DNA from: Streptomyces viridochromogenes
GTDB lineage: Bacteria > Actinomycetota > Actinomycetes > Streptomycetales > Streptomycetaceae
NCBI RefSeq assembly: GCF_001270495.1
Contig: NZ_LGUR01000117.1
Span: forward strand, 248,001 to 312,000
Direction of reading: 5' to 3'
Length of the DNA: 64,000 nucleotides
The notes below the pieces were generated by a model that was not told the origin of the DNA, did no database searches, and worked only from the letters and a program-made list of their open reading frames with translations. Numbering within the stretch: position 1 is the first letter of the stretch; each line of letters opens with the position of its first letter. A program made the position numbers and the translations under genes. Positions 16,359-25,893 of this stretch are shown here, one piece after another.

Positions 16359-17894
16359 TCAACCGGGCAACTCCTCCGCCCGCTTCCGCAGCGCGATCCG
16401 GTCGACTTTACGGTTGGAATTCAACGGGAAACTGTCCAGGTGAACGTATCGGCGCGGCAGTGTGCTGTGCGGCAGCACGGCGCGCACACCGTCGGCCAGC
16501 ACCTGCTCCGGCGCTTCGTCGCCGGTGTAGAACACGACCAGCTCCGTTCCGTGTGGCGCGGGCCTGGTGACGGTGACCGCGTCGCGCACCCCTTCGCATC
16601 CGCGTACCACGTGGTCCACTTCCGCCAGCTCAACGCGCCAGCCGTGCACCTTCACCTGCGAGTCCAGGCGGCCGATATAGACGAGCTCGCCGTCGGGATG
16701 CGCGCGTACCCGGTCGCCCGTGCGGTACCAGCGCCGACCGTCGAACTCGACGAACCGGCCCTCGTCGTCGGCCGGATCGAGGTACCCGGACGCCATCTGC
16801 GGACCTGTGATCCACAGCTCGCCCTCGACGGAGGACTCCTCCCCCTGCTCAGTCACCAGGCGGAAGTCGTTGCCGTCATGCACCTTCCCGATCGGCACGG
16901 TGCCGTTGACGCCCCGCCTCTCCGACTCCTCGCCGGACCAACGGTGCCAGCAGATGCCGATCGAGAACTCGGTCGGCCCGTAGAGGTTCTCCAGCTTCGA
17001 TCCGGGTGCGGCCGCCAGCCAGTCCACGACGTCCTGACAGCGCAGCGCCTCCCCGCCGAAGAACGACCACCTCAGGCCGGGCAGCGCGCCCTTCTCCAGC
17101 CCTCCCATCTCCCGGGCCATCCAGATACCGCTCGGCGTGGAGTGCCACACGGTGACCCCGTGCTCGGCGAGGTATGCGGGAAGATCCCGATACGCCGACA
17201 GCGGCACGGCCTGCATCATCGCGCCCGCACCCCACGCGGCGAACACGTCGTGGATGCCGGGGTCGAAATTGAGGTCGTAGGTCTGGGCGAACACGTCATC
17301 CGGACGGAAGTCGCACCGCTTGTCGAGCTGCTCGAAATAGTGCGCGAAACCGCGGTGCGAGATGGGAACTCCCTTTGGAGTCCCCGTCGAACCCGACGTG
17401 AAGAGAATGTAGGCCGGATCCGAAGGCGCCACTTGGACCGGCTCCGAGAGCTCCGGATGCGACGTCACCGGAATGGTCGGAAACCTGTCGGCGAAACCAC
17501 CGGTGTCGAGGACCCGAACGGTCGTTTCCGCATCGGTGATCTCCGGCAGTACCTCCAGACCGCGTTCGTCGGCGAGCAGGGTGTCCACGCCGGCCACCTT
17601 GATCATCCGGCGGGTGAGCGCCGCGGGGAAGTTCGGCTGGAGCGGAACAACGGTGGCGCCCGCGTACAGCACCGCCAGTAGGCCCACATAGGACGTCCTG
17701 CTCTTGCCCGCCAGTACGCCTACCGACCTGGGAGAACCGTTCGCTATGAGCGACCCCGCCCAGTGCAATGCGGTGTTGTGCACCTCTCGATAGGTGACGA
17801 TATCCGAACCGATCCGTACCGCGGGACGGTCCGGGGCCAGTTCCAGTCCGCGCAAGAATCGCTCGACCAATGTGAGAGACATAAACCTTGCCAA
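16359..17894 (-). CDS. Stand-alone adenylation (AMP-forming) enzyme, NRPS A-domain type
   Basis: 511 residues. It should activate a carboxylic acid as an acyl-AMP. Core motifs: A3 YILFTSGSTGTPKG (162-175), A4 with FDPG (210-213), A5 LYGPTEFSIGICW, A7 YRTGDRVRAHPDGELVYIGR, and A10 NRKVDR with its Lys near the C-terminus. The Asp of the A4 FD pair, which binds the alpha-amino group in amino-acid-activating domains, is kept, so an amino acid substrate is plausible. There is no carrier domain, so the acyl group must go to a separate acceptor not seen in this window. With the hydroxylase downstream, a hydroxylated aromatic amino acid is the obvious guess. GC is visibly lower than in its surroundings. 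Confidence 0.88.
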   Translation of the reverse strand: MARFMSLTLVERFLRGLELAPDRPAVRIGSDIVTYREVHNTALHWAGSLIANGSPRSVGVLAGKSRTSYVGLLAVLYAGATVVPLQPNFPAALTRRMIKVAGVDTLLADERGLEVLPEITDAETTVRVLDTGGFADRFPTIPVTSHPELSEPVQVAPSDPAYILFTSGSTGTPKGVPISHRGFAHYFEQLDKRCDFRPDDVFAQTYDLNFDPGIHDVFAAWGAGAMMQAVPLSAYRDLPAYLAEHGVTVWHSTPSGIWMAREMGGLEKGALPGLRWSFFGGEALRCQDVVDWLAAAPGSKLENLYGPTEFSIGICWHRWSGEESERRGVNGTVPIGKVHDGNDFRLVTEQGEESSVEGELWITGPQMASGYLDPADDEGRFVEFDGRRWYRTGDRVRAHPDGELVYIGRLDSQVKVHGWRVELAEVDHVVRGCEGVRDAVTVTRPAPHGTELVVFYTGDEAPEQVLADGVRAVLPHSTLPRRYVHLDSFPLNSNRKVDRIALRKRAEELPG

Positions 17895-17904
17895 CCCCTA
17901 TCTC

Positions 17905-17933
17905 TCACGCTGTGAAAGTATTCTTCAGCGTGA
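17905..17933. promoter_or_regulatory. Inverted repeat upstream of the adenylation gene, candidate operator
   Basis: TCACGCTG (17905-17912) and CAGCGTGA (17926-17933) are perfect 8-base arms around a 13-base AT-rich centre, starting 11 bases before the adenylation gene start. The 17895-18165 gap is AT-rich on the left and also holds nested dyads CCGAAC/GTTCGG (17979-18016) around CTGAC/GTCAG. Confidence 0.5.
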
Positions 17934-18165
17934 TGGTTAGTCTCCTATCTTCAAATCAGTAGATTACCGATCGGCACACCGAACTGTACTGACATCCGTC
18001 AGGTGCATCGGTTCGGAGTCGATGAGGGTGGTGGCGTTCGAGGTCGGGCGGCACGACCACCCCGACGAGGCCCCGTAACAGACGTCTCACCGCCATCCTC
18101 GTGAGACCGGCACCGGAACATGACACACTGCACGGCGTACTTTCGGCGCGTAGGGGAGGCGTGGC

Positions 18166-19029
18166 GTGAGTGAGCGGCGGCCCGCACCCACCGTGGGCCA
18201 AGTAGTGCTCGGCAAGCGTCTGCAGGAGCTCCGAGAGGCGGCCGGACTGGGACGTGACGAAGCCGCACGCGTGCTGCGCGTGGCCCCGGCGACGGTACGC
18301 CGGATGGAGACGGCCGAGGTCGCGCTGAAGATCCCGTACGTGCAGGTCCTGCTGGAGACGTACGGCGTCCCGGAGTGCGAGGCGGCCGACTTCGTCACCC
18401 TGGCCGAGGAGGCCAACCAGCCCGGCTGGTGGCAGCGCTTCCACGACGTGCTGCCGGACTGGTTCAGCCTGTACGTGAGCCTGGAGGGCGCCGCCCGCAT
18501 CGTCCGCTCCTACGAGCCGCACTTCGTGCCGGGCCTGCTCCAGACCGAGGAGTACGCCCGTGCCGTACTGGAGGCGGGGACGATCGGGCAGACAGGGCCG
18601 GAGACGATAGAGCGGCATGTGTCGCTGCGCATGGAACGGCAGCGCCTGCTGGAGCGCCCGGACCCGCCCCACCTGTGGGTGATCATGGACGAGACGGTGC
18701 TGCGCCGTCCCGTGAGCCTCCGCGGCGAGGTGATGCGGGACCAGCTGGCCAAGCTCCTGGAGTTCGCCGAGCGGGACCGCGTCACGCTCCAGGTCGCCGA
18801 GTTCGCCTCCGGCCCGCACCCGGGGACGTACGCGCCGTTCAGCCTGTTCCGCTTCGGCGAGCCCGAGCTGCCCGACTTGGTGTACACGGAGTATCTGACC
18901 GGCGCCCTGTATCTGGACTCCCGCAGGGAGGTCGCCGCGCACCTGGAGGTTCTGGACCACATGTCGACGGCTGCCGCGTCGGCCGAGCGCACGAAGAAGA
19001 TCCTGCGGGAGTGCCAAGCGGACTTCTGA
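18166..19029 (+). CDS. Helix-turn-helix regulator with DUF5753 domain
   Basis: 287 residues. N-terminal XRE HTH (LGKRLQELREAAGLGRDEAA, VAPATVRRMETAEVALKIPY) followed by the DUF5753 domain (EGAARIVRSYEPHFVPGLLQ, TEEYARAVL, RQRLLERPDPPHLWVIMDET), a layout very abundant in Streptomyces and linked to developmental or small-peptide partners. The GTG at 18166 has GGGGAGG 6 bases upstream. Such genes are often followed by a DUF397 partner; here a DUF574 methyltransferase-like gene follows 131 bases on. It is divergent from the adenylation gene and could regulate it. Confidence 0.92.
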   Translation: MSERRPAPTVGQVVLGKRLQELREAAGLGRDEAARVLRVAPATVRRMETAEVALKIPYVQVLLETYGVPECEAADFVTLAEEANQPGWWQRFHDVLPDWFSLYVSLEGAARIVRSYEPHFVPGLLQTEEYARAVLEAGTIGQTGPETIERHVSLRMERQRLLERPDPPHLWVIMDETVLRRPVSLRGEVMRDQLAKLLEFAERDRVTLQVAEFASGPHPGTYAPFSLFRFGEPELPDLVYTEYLTGALYLDSRREVAAHLEVLDHMSTAAASAERTKKILRECQADF

Positions 19030-19160
19030 CCCCGAGGACGTCTGATCCGCAAGGACGTCTGAGCGGCGCGGACTTCTGCCCGGCGTACGGCAACCTTTCC
19101 CGCCGCCGCGGACGACCTACCTGTCCGAGACCGCAGACGAGCCCGAGGAGAACACCCCGC

Positions 19161-19976
19161 ATGACCGGATCCGACGCCGCGCCCGACCGCATCGACACCA
19201 GTCGGCCGCATCCGGCCCGGGTGTACGACTGGTGGCTGGGCGGCAAGGACAACTACCCGGTGGACGAGGAGCTGGCCCGCAGGATCCTCGCCGTGGACAG
19301 CAGCGCCGTCCGCGGGGCGCGCGCCAACCGCCGGTTCATGCACCGGGCCGTCACCACGGTCGCCGAGGCCGGCATCCGCCAGTTCCTGGACATCGGCACG
19401 GGCATCCCCACCGAACCCAATCTGCACCAGGTGGCGCAGGGCGTGGCCCCGGAGGCGAGGGTGGTGTACGCGGACAACGATCCGATCGTCCTGCGCCACG
19501 CGCAGGCCCTGCTGCACAGCTCGGCCGAGGGCACCACCGCCTATGTGCACGCGGACGTCCGCGACGCCGACGCGCTGCTGGCCCGGGCGGGCGAGGCCCT
19601 GGACTTCGGTGCGCCCATCGCGCTGTCCCTGGTGGCACTGACCCACTATCTGGGCGACGAGCCCGACGGCGACGACGTCTACGGCCTGCTGGCGAAGTAC
19701 GTCGCCGCGCTCGCGCCCGGCAGCTATCTGATCCTGTCCCAGGTGACGCCCGATCTGAACCCCGCCGCGATCGACAAGGCAGCCGAGCACTTCCGGCGCA
19801 GCGGCACCTCCTTCCACCCCCGCTCGCTCCCCGAGTTCTCCCGCTTCTTCGACGGTCTGGAGCTGCTCGGCCCCGGTGTGATCCCGGTGTCCGGCTGGCG
19901 CCCGGGCCTGGAGGACGTGGCGGCCCAGGCGGAGGGCATCGTGCCCGTGTACGCGGGGGTCGCCCGCAAGGTCTGA
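19161..19976 (+). CDS. DUF574 SAM-dependent methyltransferase-like protein
   Basis: 271 residues from the ATG at 19161 (GAGGAG 10 bases upstream). It opens with the family signature RPHPARVYDWWLGGKDNYPVD, then ANRRFMHRAV, IRQFLDIGTGIPTEPNLH (SAM motif I), VVYADNDPIVL and APIALSLVALTHYL. These proteins are numerous in Streptomyces and often accompany HTH regulators; their methyl acceptors are largely unknown. It probably forms a unit with the DUF5753 regulator just upstream. Confidence 0.92.
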   Translation: MTGSDAAPDRIDTSRPHPARVYDWWLGGKDNYPVDEELARRILAVDSSAVRGARANRRFMHRAVTTVAEAGIRQFLDIGTGIPTEPNLHQVAQGVAPEARVVYADNDPIVLRHAQALLHSSAEGTTAYVHADVRDADALLARAGEALDFGAPIALSLVALTHYLGDEPDGDDVYGLLAKYVAALAPGSYLILSQVTPDLNPAAIDKAAEHFRRSGTSFHPRSLPEFSRFFDGLELLGPGVIPVSGWRPGLEDVAAQAEGIVPVYAGVARKV

Positions 19977-20060
19977 CCCGTACGGGTGCGGTGAAGGGGT
20001 GCGCTCCCGCGCATCGCCCTAGGTTCGTGATCAGGGACCAGGGCAAGCAAGGGAGCGCCT

Positions 20061-23000
20061 GTGACCGACACGCGGACACCGCCCACCCCGCCCGCCGAGC
20101 CACCCCCCGAGCCCGGCGCGGCGCTGCTCAGGGCCGGCAGGTTCTTCCGGCCGGGTACGCCCGCGCCCGATCTGCACAGCGTCCGGCTGACCGGCGGGCG
20201 GGAGGCGGACGCCTTCTACCGGGACCGGTGGAGCCACGACAAGGTCGTGGACTCCACGCACGGCGTGAACTGCACCGGCTCCTGCCGCTGGAAGGTGTAC
20301 GTCAAGGACGGCATCATCACCTGGGAGACCCAGCAGACCGACTATCCGAGCGTCGGCCCCGACCGCCCCGAGTACGAGCCCCGCGGCTGCCCTCGCGGCG
20401 CCGCCTTCTCCTGGTACACCTACTCCCCCACCCGGGTCCGCTACCCGTACGTCCGCGGCGTGCTCCTGGAGATGTACCGCGAGGCGAAGCAACGCCTCCG
20501 CGACCCCGTCCTGGCCTGGGCGGACGTCCAGAGCGACCCCGAGCGCCGCCGCCGCTACCAGCGGGCACGCGGCAAGGGTGGTCTGGTCCGGGCGAGTTGG
20601 GACGAGGCGATCGAGATCGTCGCCGCCGCACACGTCCACACCATCAGGACGTACGGCCCGGACCGCATCGCCGGTTTCTCCCCCATCCCCGCGATGTCGA
20701 TGGTGTCGCACGCGGCGGGCGCCCGCTTCCACTCCCTGATCGGCGCCCCGATGCTGTCCTTCTACGACTGGTACGCCGACCTGCCCGTGGCCTCCCCGCA
20801 GGTCTTCGGCGACCAGACCGACGTGCCGGAGTCGGGCGACTGGTGGGACGCGGCGTATCTGATGATGTGGGGCTCGAACGTCCCGGTGACCCGCACCCCC
20901 GACGCGCACTGGATGGCGGAGGCCCGCTACCGGGGCCAGAAGGTCGTGGTGGTCGCCCCCGACTACGCCGACAACGCCAAGTTCGCCGACGAGTGGCTGC
21001 ACCCGCACCCCGGGACGGACGGCGCGCTGGCCCTCGCCATGGGCCACGTCATCCTCAAGGAGTTCTTCGTCGACCGCGAGACACCGTTCTTCGCGGACTA
21101 CGTACGGCAGTTCACCGACCTGCCCTTCCTGGTCACCCTGGAGGAACGGGACGGGGCCTACGTCCCCGCGAAGTTCCTGCGCGCCTCGGACCTGGGCCAG
21201 AGGGGCGCAAGCGCCGAGTGGAAGACGGTCGTACTGGACGCCGCGACGGGCCGCGCGGTCGCCCCGAACGGTTCTCTCGGCTTCCGCTGGTCCGAGTCGG
21301 GCGAGGGCAGGTGGAATCTCGAACTCGGCGACATACGCCCGCAGTTGAGCCTGTACGGCAGCGAGGTCTCGGCGGGTGTCGAGGTACTGCTGCCGCGCTT
21401 CGACACCGAGGGCGGGTCGCACGGGCAGGGGCGCGGGGACGTCGTACGGCGCGGTGTCCCGGCGACGAAGCTCGGCGGTGCGCACGGACCGCTGGTGACG
21501 ACAGTCTTCGACCTGCTGCTCGCCCAGTACGGGGTGGGGCGGCGGGGACTGCCGGGCCGTTGGCCGGTGTCGTACGACGACGCCGACGCGCCCGGCACGC
21601 CCGCCTGGCAGGAGGCGCACACCTCGGTCCCGGCCGTCAGGTGCATACGCATCGCCCGGGAGTTCGCACGGACCGCCGAGCGGTCGAAGGGCCGCTGCAT
21701 GATCCTGATGGGCGCCGGCACCAACCACTGGTTCCACTCCGAGACCATCTACCGCGCCTTTCTCGCCCTGCTGCAGCTCACCGGCTGCCAGGGCCGCAAC
21801 GGCGGCGGCTGGGCGCACTACGTGGGCCAGGAGAAGTGCCGTCCGGTGACGGGCTGGGCGACGCTGGCGGCGGCGTCGGACTGGGCACGGCCGCCACGGC
21901 AGATGATCGGCACGGCGTACTGGTTCCTCAACACCGACCAGTGGCGCTACGACCGGTTCACGGCCGACGTGCTGGCCTCGCCGCTCGGCACGGGCCGGTT
22001 CCGGGGGATGACGGGCGCCGACTGCCTCGCGCTGTCGGCGCGCGTGGGATGGATGCCGTCGTATCCGACCTTCGACCGCAATCCGCTGGAGCTGGGCGAG
22101 ACGTTCGGCGACCCGGTGTCGAGGGTGGTGGCCGAACTGCGGGCGGGCACCCTGAAGTTCGCCTGCGAGGACCCGGACGCGCCGGAGAACTGGCCGCGGG
22201 TGCTGACGCTGTGGCGGGCCAACCTGCTCGGCTCGTCGGCGAAGGGCGCCGAGTACTTCACCCGGCACCTGCTGGGCACGCACTCGTCCCTCCAGGCCGA
22301 GGAGGCTCCGCAGGACGTACGGCCGCGGGAGGTGACCTGGCGCGACGAGGCACCCGAGGGCAAGCTCGACCTGCTGCTGTCGCTGGACTTCCGGCAAACG
22401 TCGTCCACGCTGCTGTCGGACGTCGTGCTGCCCGCCGCGACCTGGTACGAGAAACACGACCTGTCCAGCACGGACATGCACCCCTACGTCCACTCCTTCA
22501 CCCCGGCCGTGGATCCGCCGTGGCAGGCGCGCACCGACTTCGACACCTTCAAGGCGCTGGCCGAGCGGCTGAGTGAGCTCGCCGTCGGCCATCTGGGGGT
22601 GCGGAAAGACCTGGTCGCGACGCCGCTCCAGCACGACACCCCCGGCGAGATCGCCCAGCCGGGCGGCGTCGTGCTGGACTGGCGGCGCGGGGAGTGCGAT
22701 CCGGTCCCCGGGCGGACCATGCCTCAGCTGACCGTCGTGGAGCGGGACTACACGGCGATCGGCGCCAGGTTCACGACGCTGGGCCCGCTGGCCGAGCAGC
22801 TCGGCCTGCCCGCCAAGGGCATCACGCTGAAGCCGGACGAGGAGGTCGAGGACCTCCGGCACCTGAACGGCGTGACCCCCGACGGCCGCCCCTCCCTCGA
22901 TACGGCCGTGAAGGCGGCGAACACCATCCTCGCCCTCTCCGGCACCACCAACGGCCGCCTCGCCACCCAGGGCTTCCGCACGCTGGAGGCCCGCACCGGG

Positions 23001-23765
23001 CAGGAGATGGCGCACCTGGCGGCCGAGCACGAGGGCAAGCGGGTCACGTACGCGGACACGCAGGCGGCGCCCGTGCCGGTGATCACGTCACCGGAGTGGT
23101 CCGGCAGCGAGTCGGGCGGGCGCCGCTACACCGCCTTCACCCTCAACACCGAGCATCTCAAGCCCTGGCACACCCTCACCGGCCGCCAGCACTTCTTCCT
23201 GGACCACGACTGGATCCACGAACTCGGCGAGGCGCTCCCCGTGTACCGGCCACCGCTGGACATGAACCAGCTGTTCGGCGAGCCGCGCCTCGGCCCTGAC
23301 GGGCAGCGGGAGGTGACGGTCCGCTACCTCACGCCGCACAACAAGTGGTCCATCCACTCCGAGTACCAGGACAACCTCTTCATGCTGGCCCTCTCCCGCG
23401 GCGGCCAGAACATCTGGATGTCCCCGCAGGACGCGGAGGCGATCGGTGTCGTGGACAACGACTGGGTGGAGGCGGTCAACCGCAACGGCGTCGTCGTCGC
23501 CCGAGCCGTCGTCTCGCACCGGATGCCGGCCGGCACCGTCTACATGCACCACGCGCAGGAACGCACGGTCGCCGTTCCGAGGACCGAGACCACCGGCAGG
23601 CGCGGCGGCATCCACAACTCACTCACCCGGTTGATCCTCAAACCGTCCCATCTCGTCGGCGGCTACGCCCAGCTCTCCTGGGCGTTCAACTACCTGGGCC
23701 CGACGGGCAACCAGCGCGACGAGGTGACGGTGGTCCGCCGCCGCAGCCAGGAGGTCGAGTACTGA
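20061..23765 (+). CDS. narG: Respiratory nitrate reductase alpha subunit
   Basis: 1234 residues. Reduces nitrate to nitrite at the Mo-bisMGD site, facing the cytoplasm in the NarGHI complex. No twin-arginine signal is present. The FS0 4Fe-4S ligands are H67, C71, C75 and C110 (STHGVNCTGSCRWKVY then RGCPRG). SFYDWYADLPVASPQVFG contains the Asp expected to bind molybdenum. ITWETQQTDYP and MGAGTNHWFHSETIYRAFL are also typical. GTG at 20061 follows GGGAG. The stop overlaps the narH ATG by one base. The four nar genes are tightly packed and in the usual order. Confidence 0.97.
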   Translation: MTDTRTPPTPPAEPPPEPGAALLRAGRFFRPGTPAPDLHSVRLTGGREADAFYRDRWSHDKVVDSTHGVNCTGSCRWKVYVKDGIITWETQQTDYPSVGPDRPEYEPRGCPRGAAFSWYTYSPTRVRYPYVRGVLLEMYREAKQRLRDPVLAWADVQSDPERRRRYQRARGKGGLVRASWDEAIEIVAAAHVHTIRTYGPDRIAGFSPIPAMSMVSHAAGARFHSLIGAPMLSFYDWYADLPVASPQVFGDQTDVPESGDWWDAAYLMMWGSNVPVTRTPDAHWMAEARYRGQKVVVVAPDYADNAKFADEWLHPHPGTDGALALAMGHVILKEFFVDRETPFFADYVRQFTDLPFLVTLEERDGAYVPAKFLRASDLGQRGASAEWKTVVLDAATGRAVAPNGSLGFRWSESGEGRWNLELGDIRPQLSLYGSEVSAGVEVLLPRFDTEGGSHGQGRGDVVRRGVPATKLGGAHGPLVTTVFDLLLAQYGVGRRGLPGRWPVSYDDADAPGTPAWQEAHTSVPAVRCIRIAREFARTAERSKGRCMILMGAGTNHWFHSETIYRAFLALLQLTGCQGRNGGGWAHYVGQEKCRPVTGWATLAAASDWARPPRQMIGTAYWFLNTDQWRYDRFTADVLASPLGTGRFRGMTGADCLALSARVGWMPSYPTFDRNPLELGETFGDPVSRVVAELRAGTLKFACEDPDAPENWPRVLTLWRANLLGSSAKGAEYFTRHLLGTHSSLQAEEAPQDVRPREVTWRDEAPEGKLDLLLSLDFRQTSSTLLSDVVLPAATWYEKHDLSSTDMHPYVHSFTPAVDPPWQARTDFDTFKALAERLSELAVGHLGVRKDLVATPLQHDTPGEIAQPGGVVLDWRRGECDPVPGRTMPQLTVVERDYTAIGARFTTLGPLAEQLGLPAKGITLKPDEEVEDLRHLNGVTPDGRPSLDTAVKAANTILALSGTTNGRLATQGFRTLEARTGQEMAHLAAEHEGKRVTYADTQAAPVPVITSPEWSGSESGGRRYTAFTLNTEHLKPWHTLTGRQHFFLDHDWIHELGEALPVYRPPLDMNQLFGEPRLGPDGQREVTVRYLTPHNKWSIHSEYQDNLFMLALSRGGQNIWMSPQDAEAIGVVDNDWVEAVNRNGVVVARAVVSHRMPAGTVYMHHAQERTVAVPRTETTGRRGGIHNSLTRLILKPSHLVGGYAQLSWAFNYLGPTGNQRDEVTVVRRRSQEVEY

Positions 23766-25399
23766 TGCGCCCGATGGCCCAGATCGCGATGGTCATGAAC
23801 CTCGACAAGTGCATCGGCTGCCACACCTGCTCGGTCACTTGCAAGCAGGCGTGGACCAACCGGCGGGGCATGGAGTACGTCTGGTTCAACAACGTGGAGA
23901 CCCGCCCCGGCCAGGGCTATCCCCGCCGCTACGAGGACCAGGAGCGGTGGCGCGGCGGCTGGGAGCTGAACCGGCGCGGCGCGCTGAAGCTGAAGGCGGG
24001 CGGCCGGATCCGCAAGCTCGCCGGGATCTTCTCCAATCCCGAACTCCCGGAGATCAAGGACTACTACGAGCCCTGGACGTACGACTACAAGAACCTCACC
24101 GACGCCCCGCTGGGCGACGACTTCCCGGTCGCCCAGCCGATCTCGCAGCTCGACGGCAAACCGATGAAGATCGAGTGGTCGGCGAACTGGGACGACAATC
24201 TCGCGGGCGCCCCGGCCTACGGCGACTTCGACCCGATGGCCGAGCGGGCGCGCCGGCATGCCTCGGACAAGGTGCGGTTCGAGTTCGAGCAGACCTTCAT
24301 GTTCTATCTGCCGCGCATCTGCGAGCACTGCCTCAACCCGTCTTGCGTGGCGTCCTGCCCGTCCGGGGCGATGTACAAGCGGGCGGAGGACGGCATCGTC
24401 CTCGTCGACCAGGACCAGTGCCGGGGCTGGCGGATGTGCGTGACGGGATGCCCGTACAAGAAGGTGTACTTCAACCACCGCACCGGCAAGGCCGAGAAGT
24501 GCACGCTGTGCTATCCGCGGGTCGAGGTCGGTCTGCCGACGGTCTGCTCGGAGACGTGCGTGGGCCGGCTGCGGTATCTCGGGGTGGTGCTGTACGACGC
24601 CGACAGGGTGACCGCCGCGGCATCGGTGCGCAGCGAACGGGACCTGTACGAGGCGCAGTTGGGTGTCTTCCTCGACCCCGAGGACGCCGGGGTGCGGCAC
24701 GCGTGCGACGCGGCGGGGATCCCGTACGACTGGGTGGAGGCGGCCCGCCGCTCCCCCGTGCACGCGCTGATCAGCAAGTACCGGGTCGCGCTCCCGCTGC
24801 ACCCGGAGTACCGGACGATGCCGATGGTCTGGTACATACCGCCGCTCTCCCCGGTGGTGGACGCGCTGAGCGAGACCGGGCACGACGGTGAGGACGCCGG
24901 GAACCTGTTCGGGGCGATCGACAGCCTGCGCATTCCGCTGGAGTACCTGGCGGAGATGTTCACGGCCGGTGACATCGGTCCGGTCCGGTCCTCGCTGGAG
25001 AAGCTCGCCGCGATGCGCGCCCACATGCGGGCGATCAACCTCGGTGAGGAGCCGGATCCTTCCGTGCCGGACGCCGTGGGCATGCAGGCGCGTGAGATCG
25101 AGGAGATGTACCGGCTGCTGGCGATCGCCAAGTACGAGGACCGGTACGTGATTCCGACCGCGGCCGTCGCGGACGCCCGGCGGCTGGAGGAATCGGCGCT
25201 CCCCGAGGGGTGCAGCCTCGACTACGACGGCGGGCCCGGGATGGGCGGGGACGGCCCCTTCGGCCAGGACTCGGGCCGCAAGCTGCTGCCGCTGGTGCCG
25301 GTGGAGAACTTCCACCTCCTGCGCCGACGGCAGACCGCGGACGACACGGCCGACACCACCCCCACAGCCGATGCCACAGCCGAACCCGAGGAGGCCTGA
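23765..25399 (+). CDS. narH: Respiratory nitrate reductase beta subunit
   Basis: 544 residues. Carries electrons from NarI haem to NarG through iron-sulfur clusters. The first cysteine run is C16, C19, C22 and C26 (KCIGCHTCSVTCKQAW). CEHCLNPSCVASCPSGAM and DQDQCRGWRMCVTGCPYK follow; the Trp in CRGW replaces a cysteine, as expected for the 3Fe-4S cluster. KCTLCYPRVEVGLPTVCSET completes the set. The ATG overlaps the narG stop (TGATG), and narJ begins in the same way at the other end, so translation is coupled. Confidence 0.97.
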   Translation: MRPMAQIAMVMNLDKCIGCHTCSVTCKQAWTNRRGMEYVWFNNVETRPGQGYPRRYEDQERWRGGWELNRRGALKLKAGGRIRKLAGIFSNPELPEIKDYYEPWTYDYKNLTDAPLGDDFPVAQPISQLDGKPMKIEWSANWDDNLAGAPAYGDFDPMAERARRHASDKVRFEFEQTFMFYLPRICEHCLNPSCVASCPSGAMYKRAEDGIVLVDQDQCRGWRMCVTGCPYKKVYFNHRTGKAEKCTLCYPRVEVGLPTVCSETCVGRLRYLGVVLYDADRVTAAASVRSERDLYEAQLGVFLDPEDAGVRHACDAAGIPYDWVEAARRSPVHALISKYRVALPLHPEYRTMPMVWYIPPLSPVVDALSETGHDGEDAGNLFGAIDSLRIPLEYLAEMFTAGDIGPVRSSLEKLAAMRAHMRAINLGEEPDPSVPDAVGMQAREIEEMYRLLAIAKYEDRYVIPTAAVADARRLEESALPEGCSLDYDGGPGMGGDGPFGQDSGRKLLPLVPVENFHLLRRRQTADDTADTTPTADATAEPEEA

Positions 25400-25893
25400 T
25401 GCCGTCCTTCGAGGTGCTCTACCAGGCGGCCGCCCTCTGCCTGACCTACCCCGACGACGACTTCCGCGCCCGACTGCCGCTGCTGCGCGAGGCGGCCCCG
25501 CAACTGCGGGAGTTCACCGACCACGCGGCCGTGACACCACCCACCGAACTGGCCGCGCACTACGTGCAGGTCTTCGACCTCAAGAACCGTCACAGCCTGT
25601 ATCTGAGCTGGTGGCGCGACGGGGACACCCGGCGGCGCGGCATGTCACTGGTCCGCTTCAAGGACCTCTACCGCGACCACGGCCTGGAGTTCACCGGCGA
25701 GGAGCTGCCCGACTTCCTGCCCGCGGTACTGGAGTTCGCGGCCCGCACCGGCAACACCGATCTCCTGCTGGAACACCGGGACTGCCTGGACCAGCTCCGC
25801 GCACGGCTCACCGACTTCGGCACACCGTACGCGTCCGTACTGGACGCCGTGTGCGCCACCCTGCCGACCGCGCAGCCGGGGACGCGCCCATGA
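25399..25893 (+). CDS. narJ: Nitrate reductase molybdenum cofactor assembly chaperone
   Basis: 164 residues. NarJ binds apo-NarGH and helps insert molybdenum cofactor before membrane attachment. The TorD-like all-helical fold is suggested by FEVLYQAAALCLTYPDDDFR, LAAHYVQVFDLKNRHSLYLS and GEELPDFLPAVLEFAA. The ATG overlaps the narH stop and the stop overlaps the narI start. It is slightly short for the family, lacking the C-terminal tail seen in some members. Confidence 0.95.
   Translation: MPSFEVLYQAAALCLTYPDDDFRARLPLLREAAPQLREFTDHAAVTPPTELAAHYVQVFDLKNRHSLYLSWWRDGDTRRRGMSLVRFKDLYRDHGLEFTGEELPDFLPAVLEFAARTGNTDLLLEHRDCLDQLRARLTDFGTPYASVLDAVCATLPTAQPGTRP

Noticed and set aside
16035..17681. 548-codon open frame on the plus strand opposite the adenylation gene
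   Set aside because: Composition is Arg/Val/His-rich without family motifs; the minus strand carries all adenylation core motifs.
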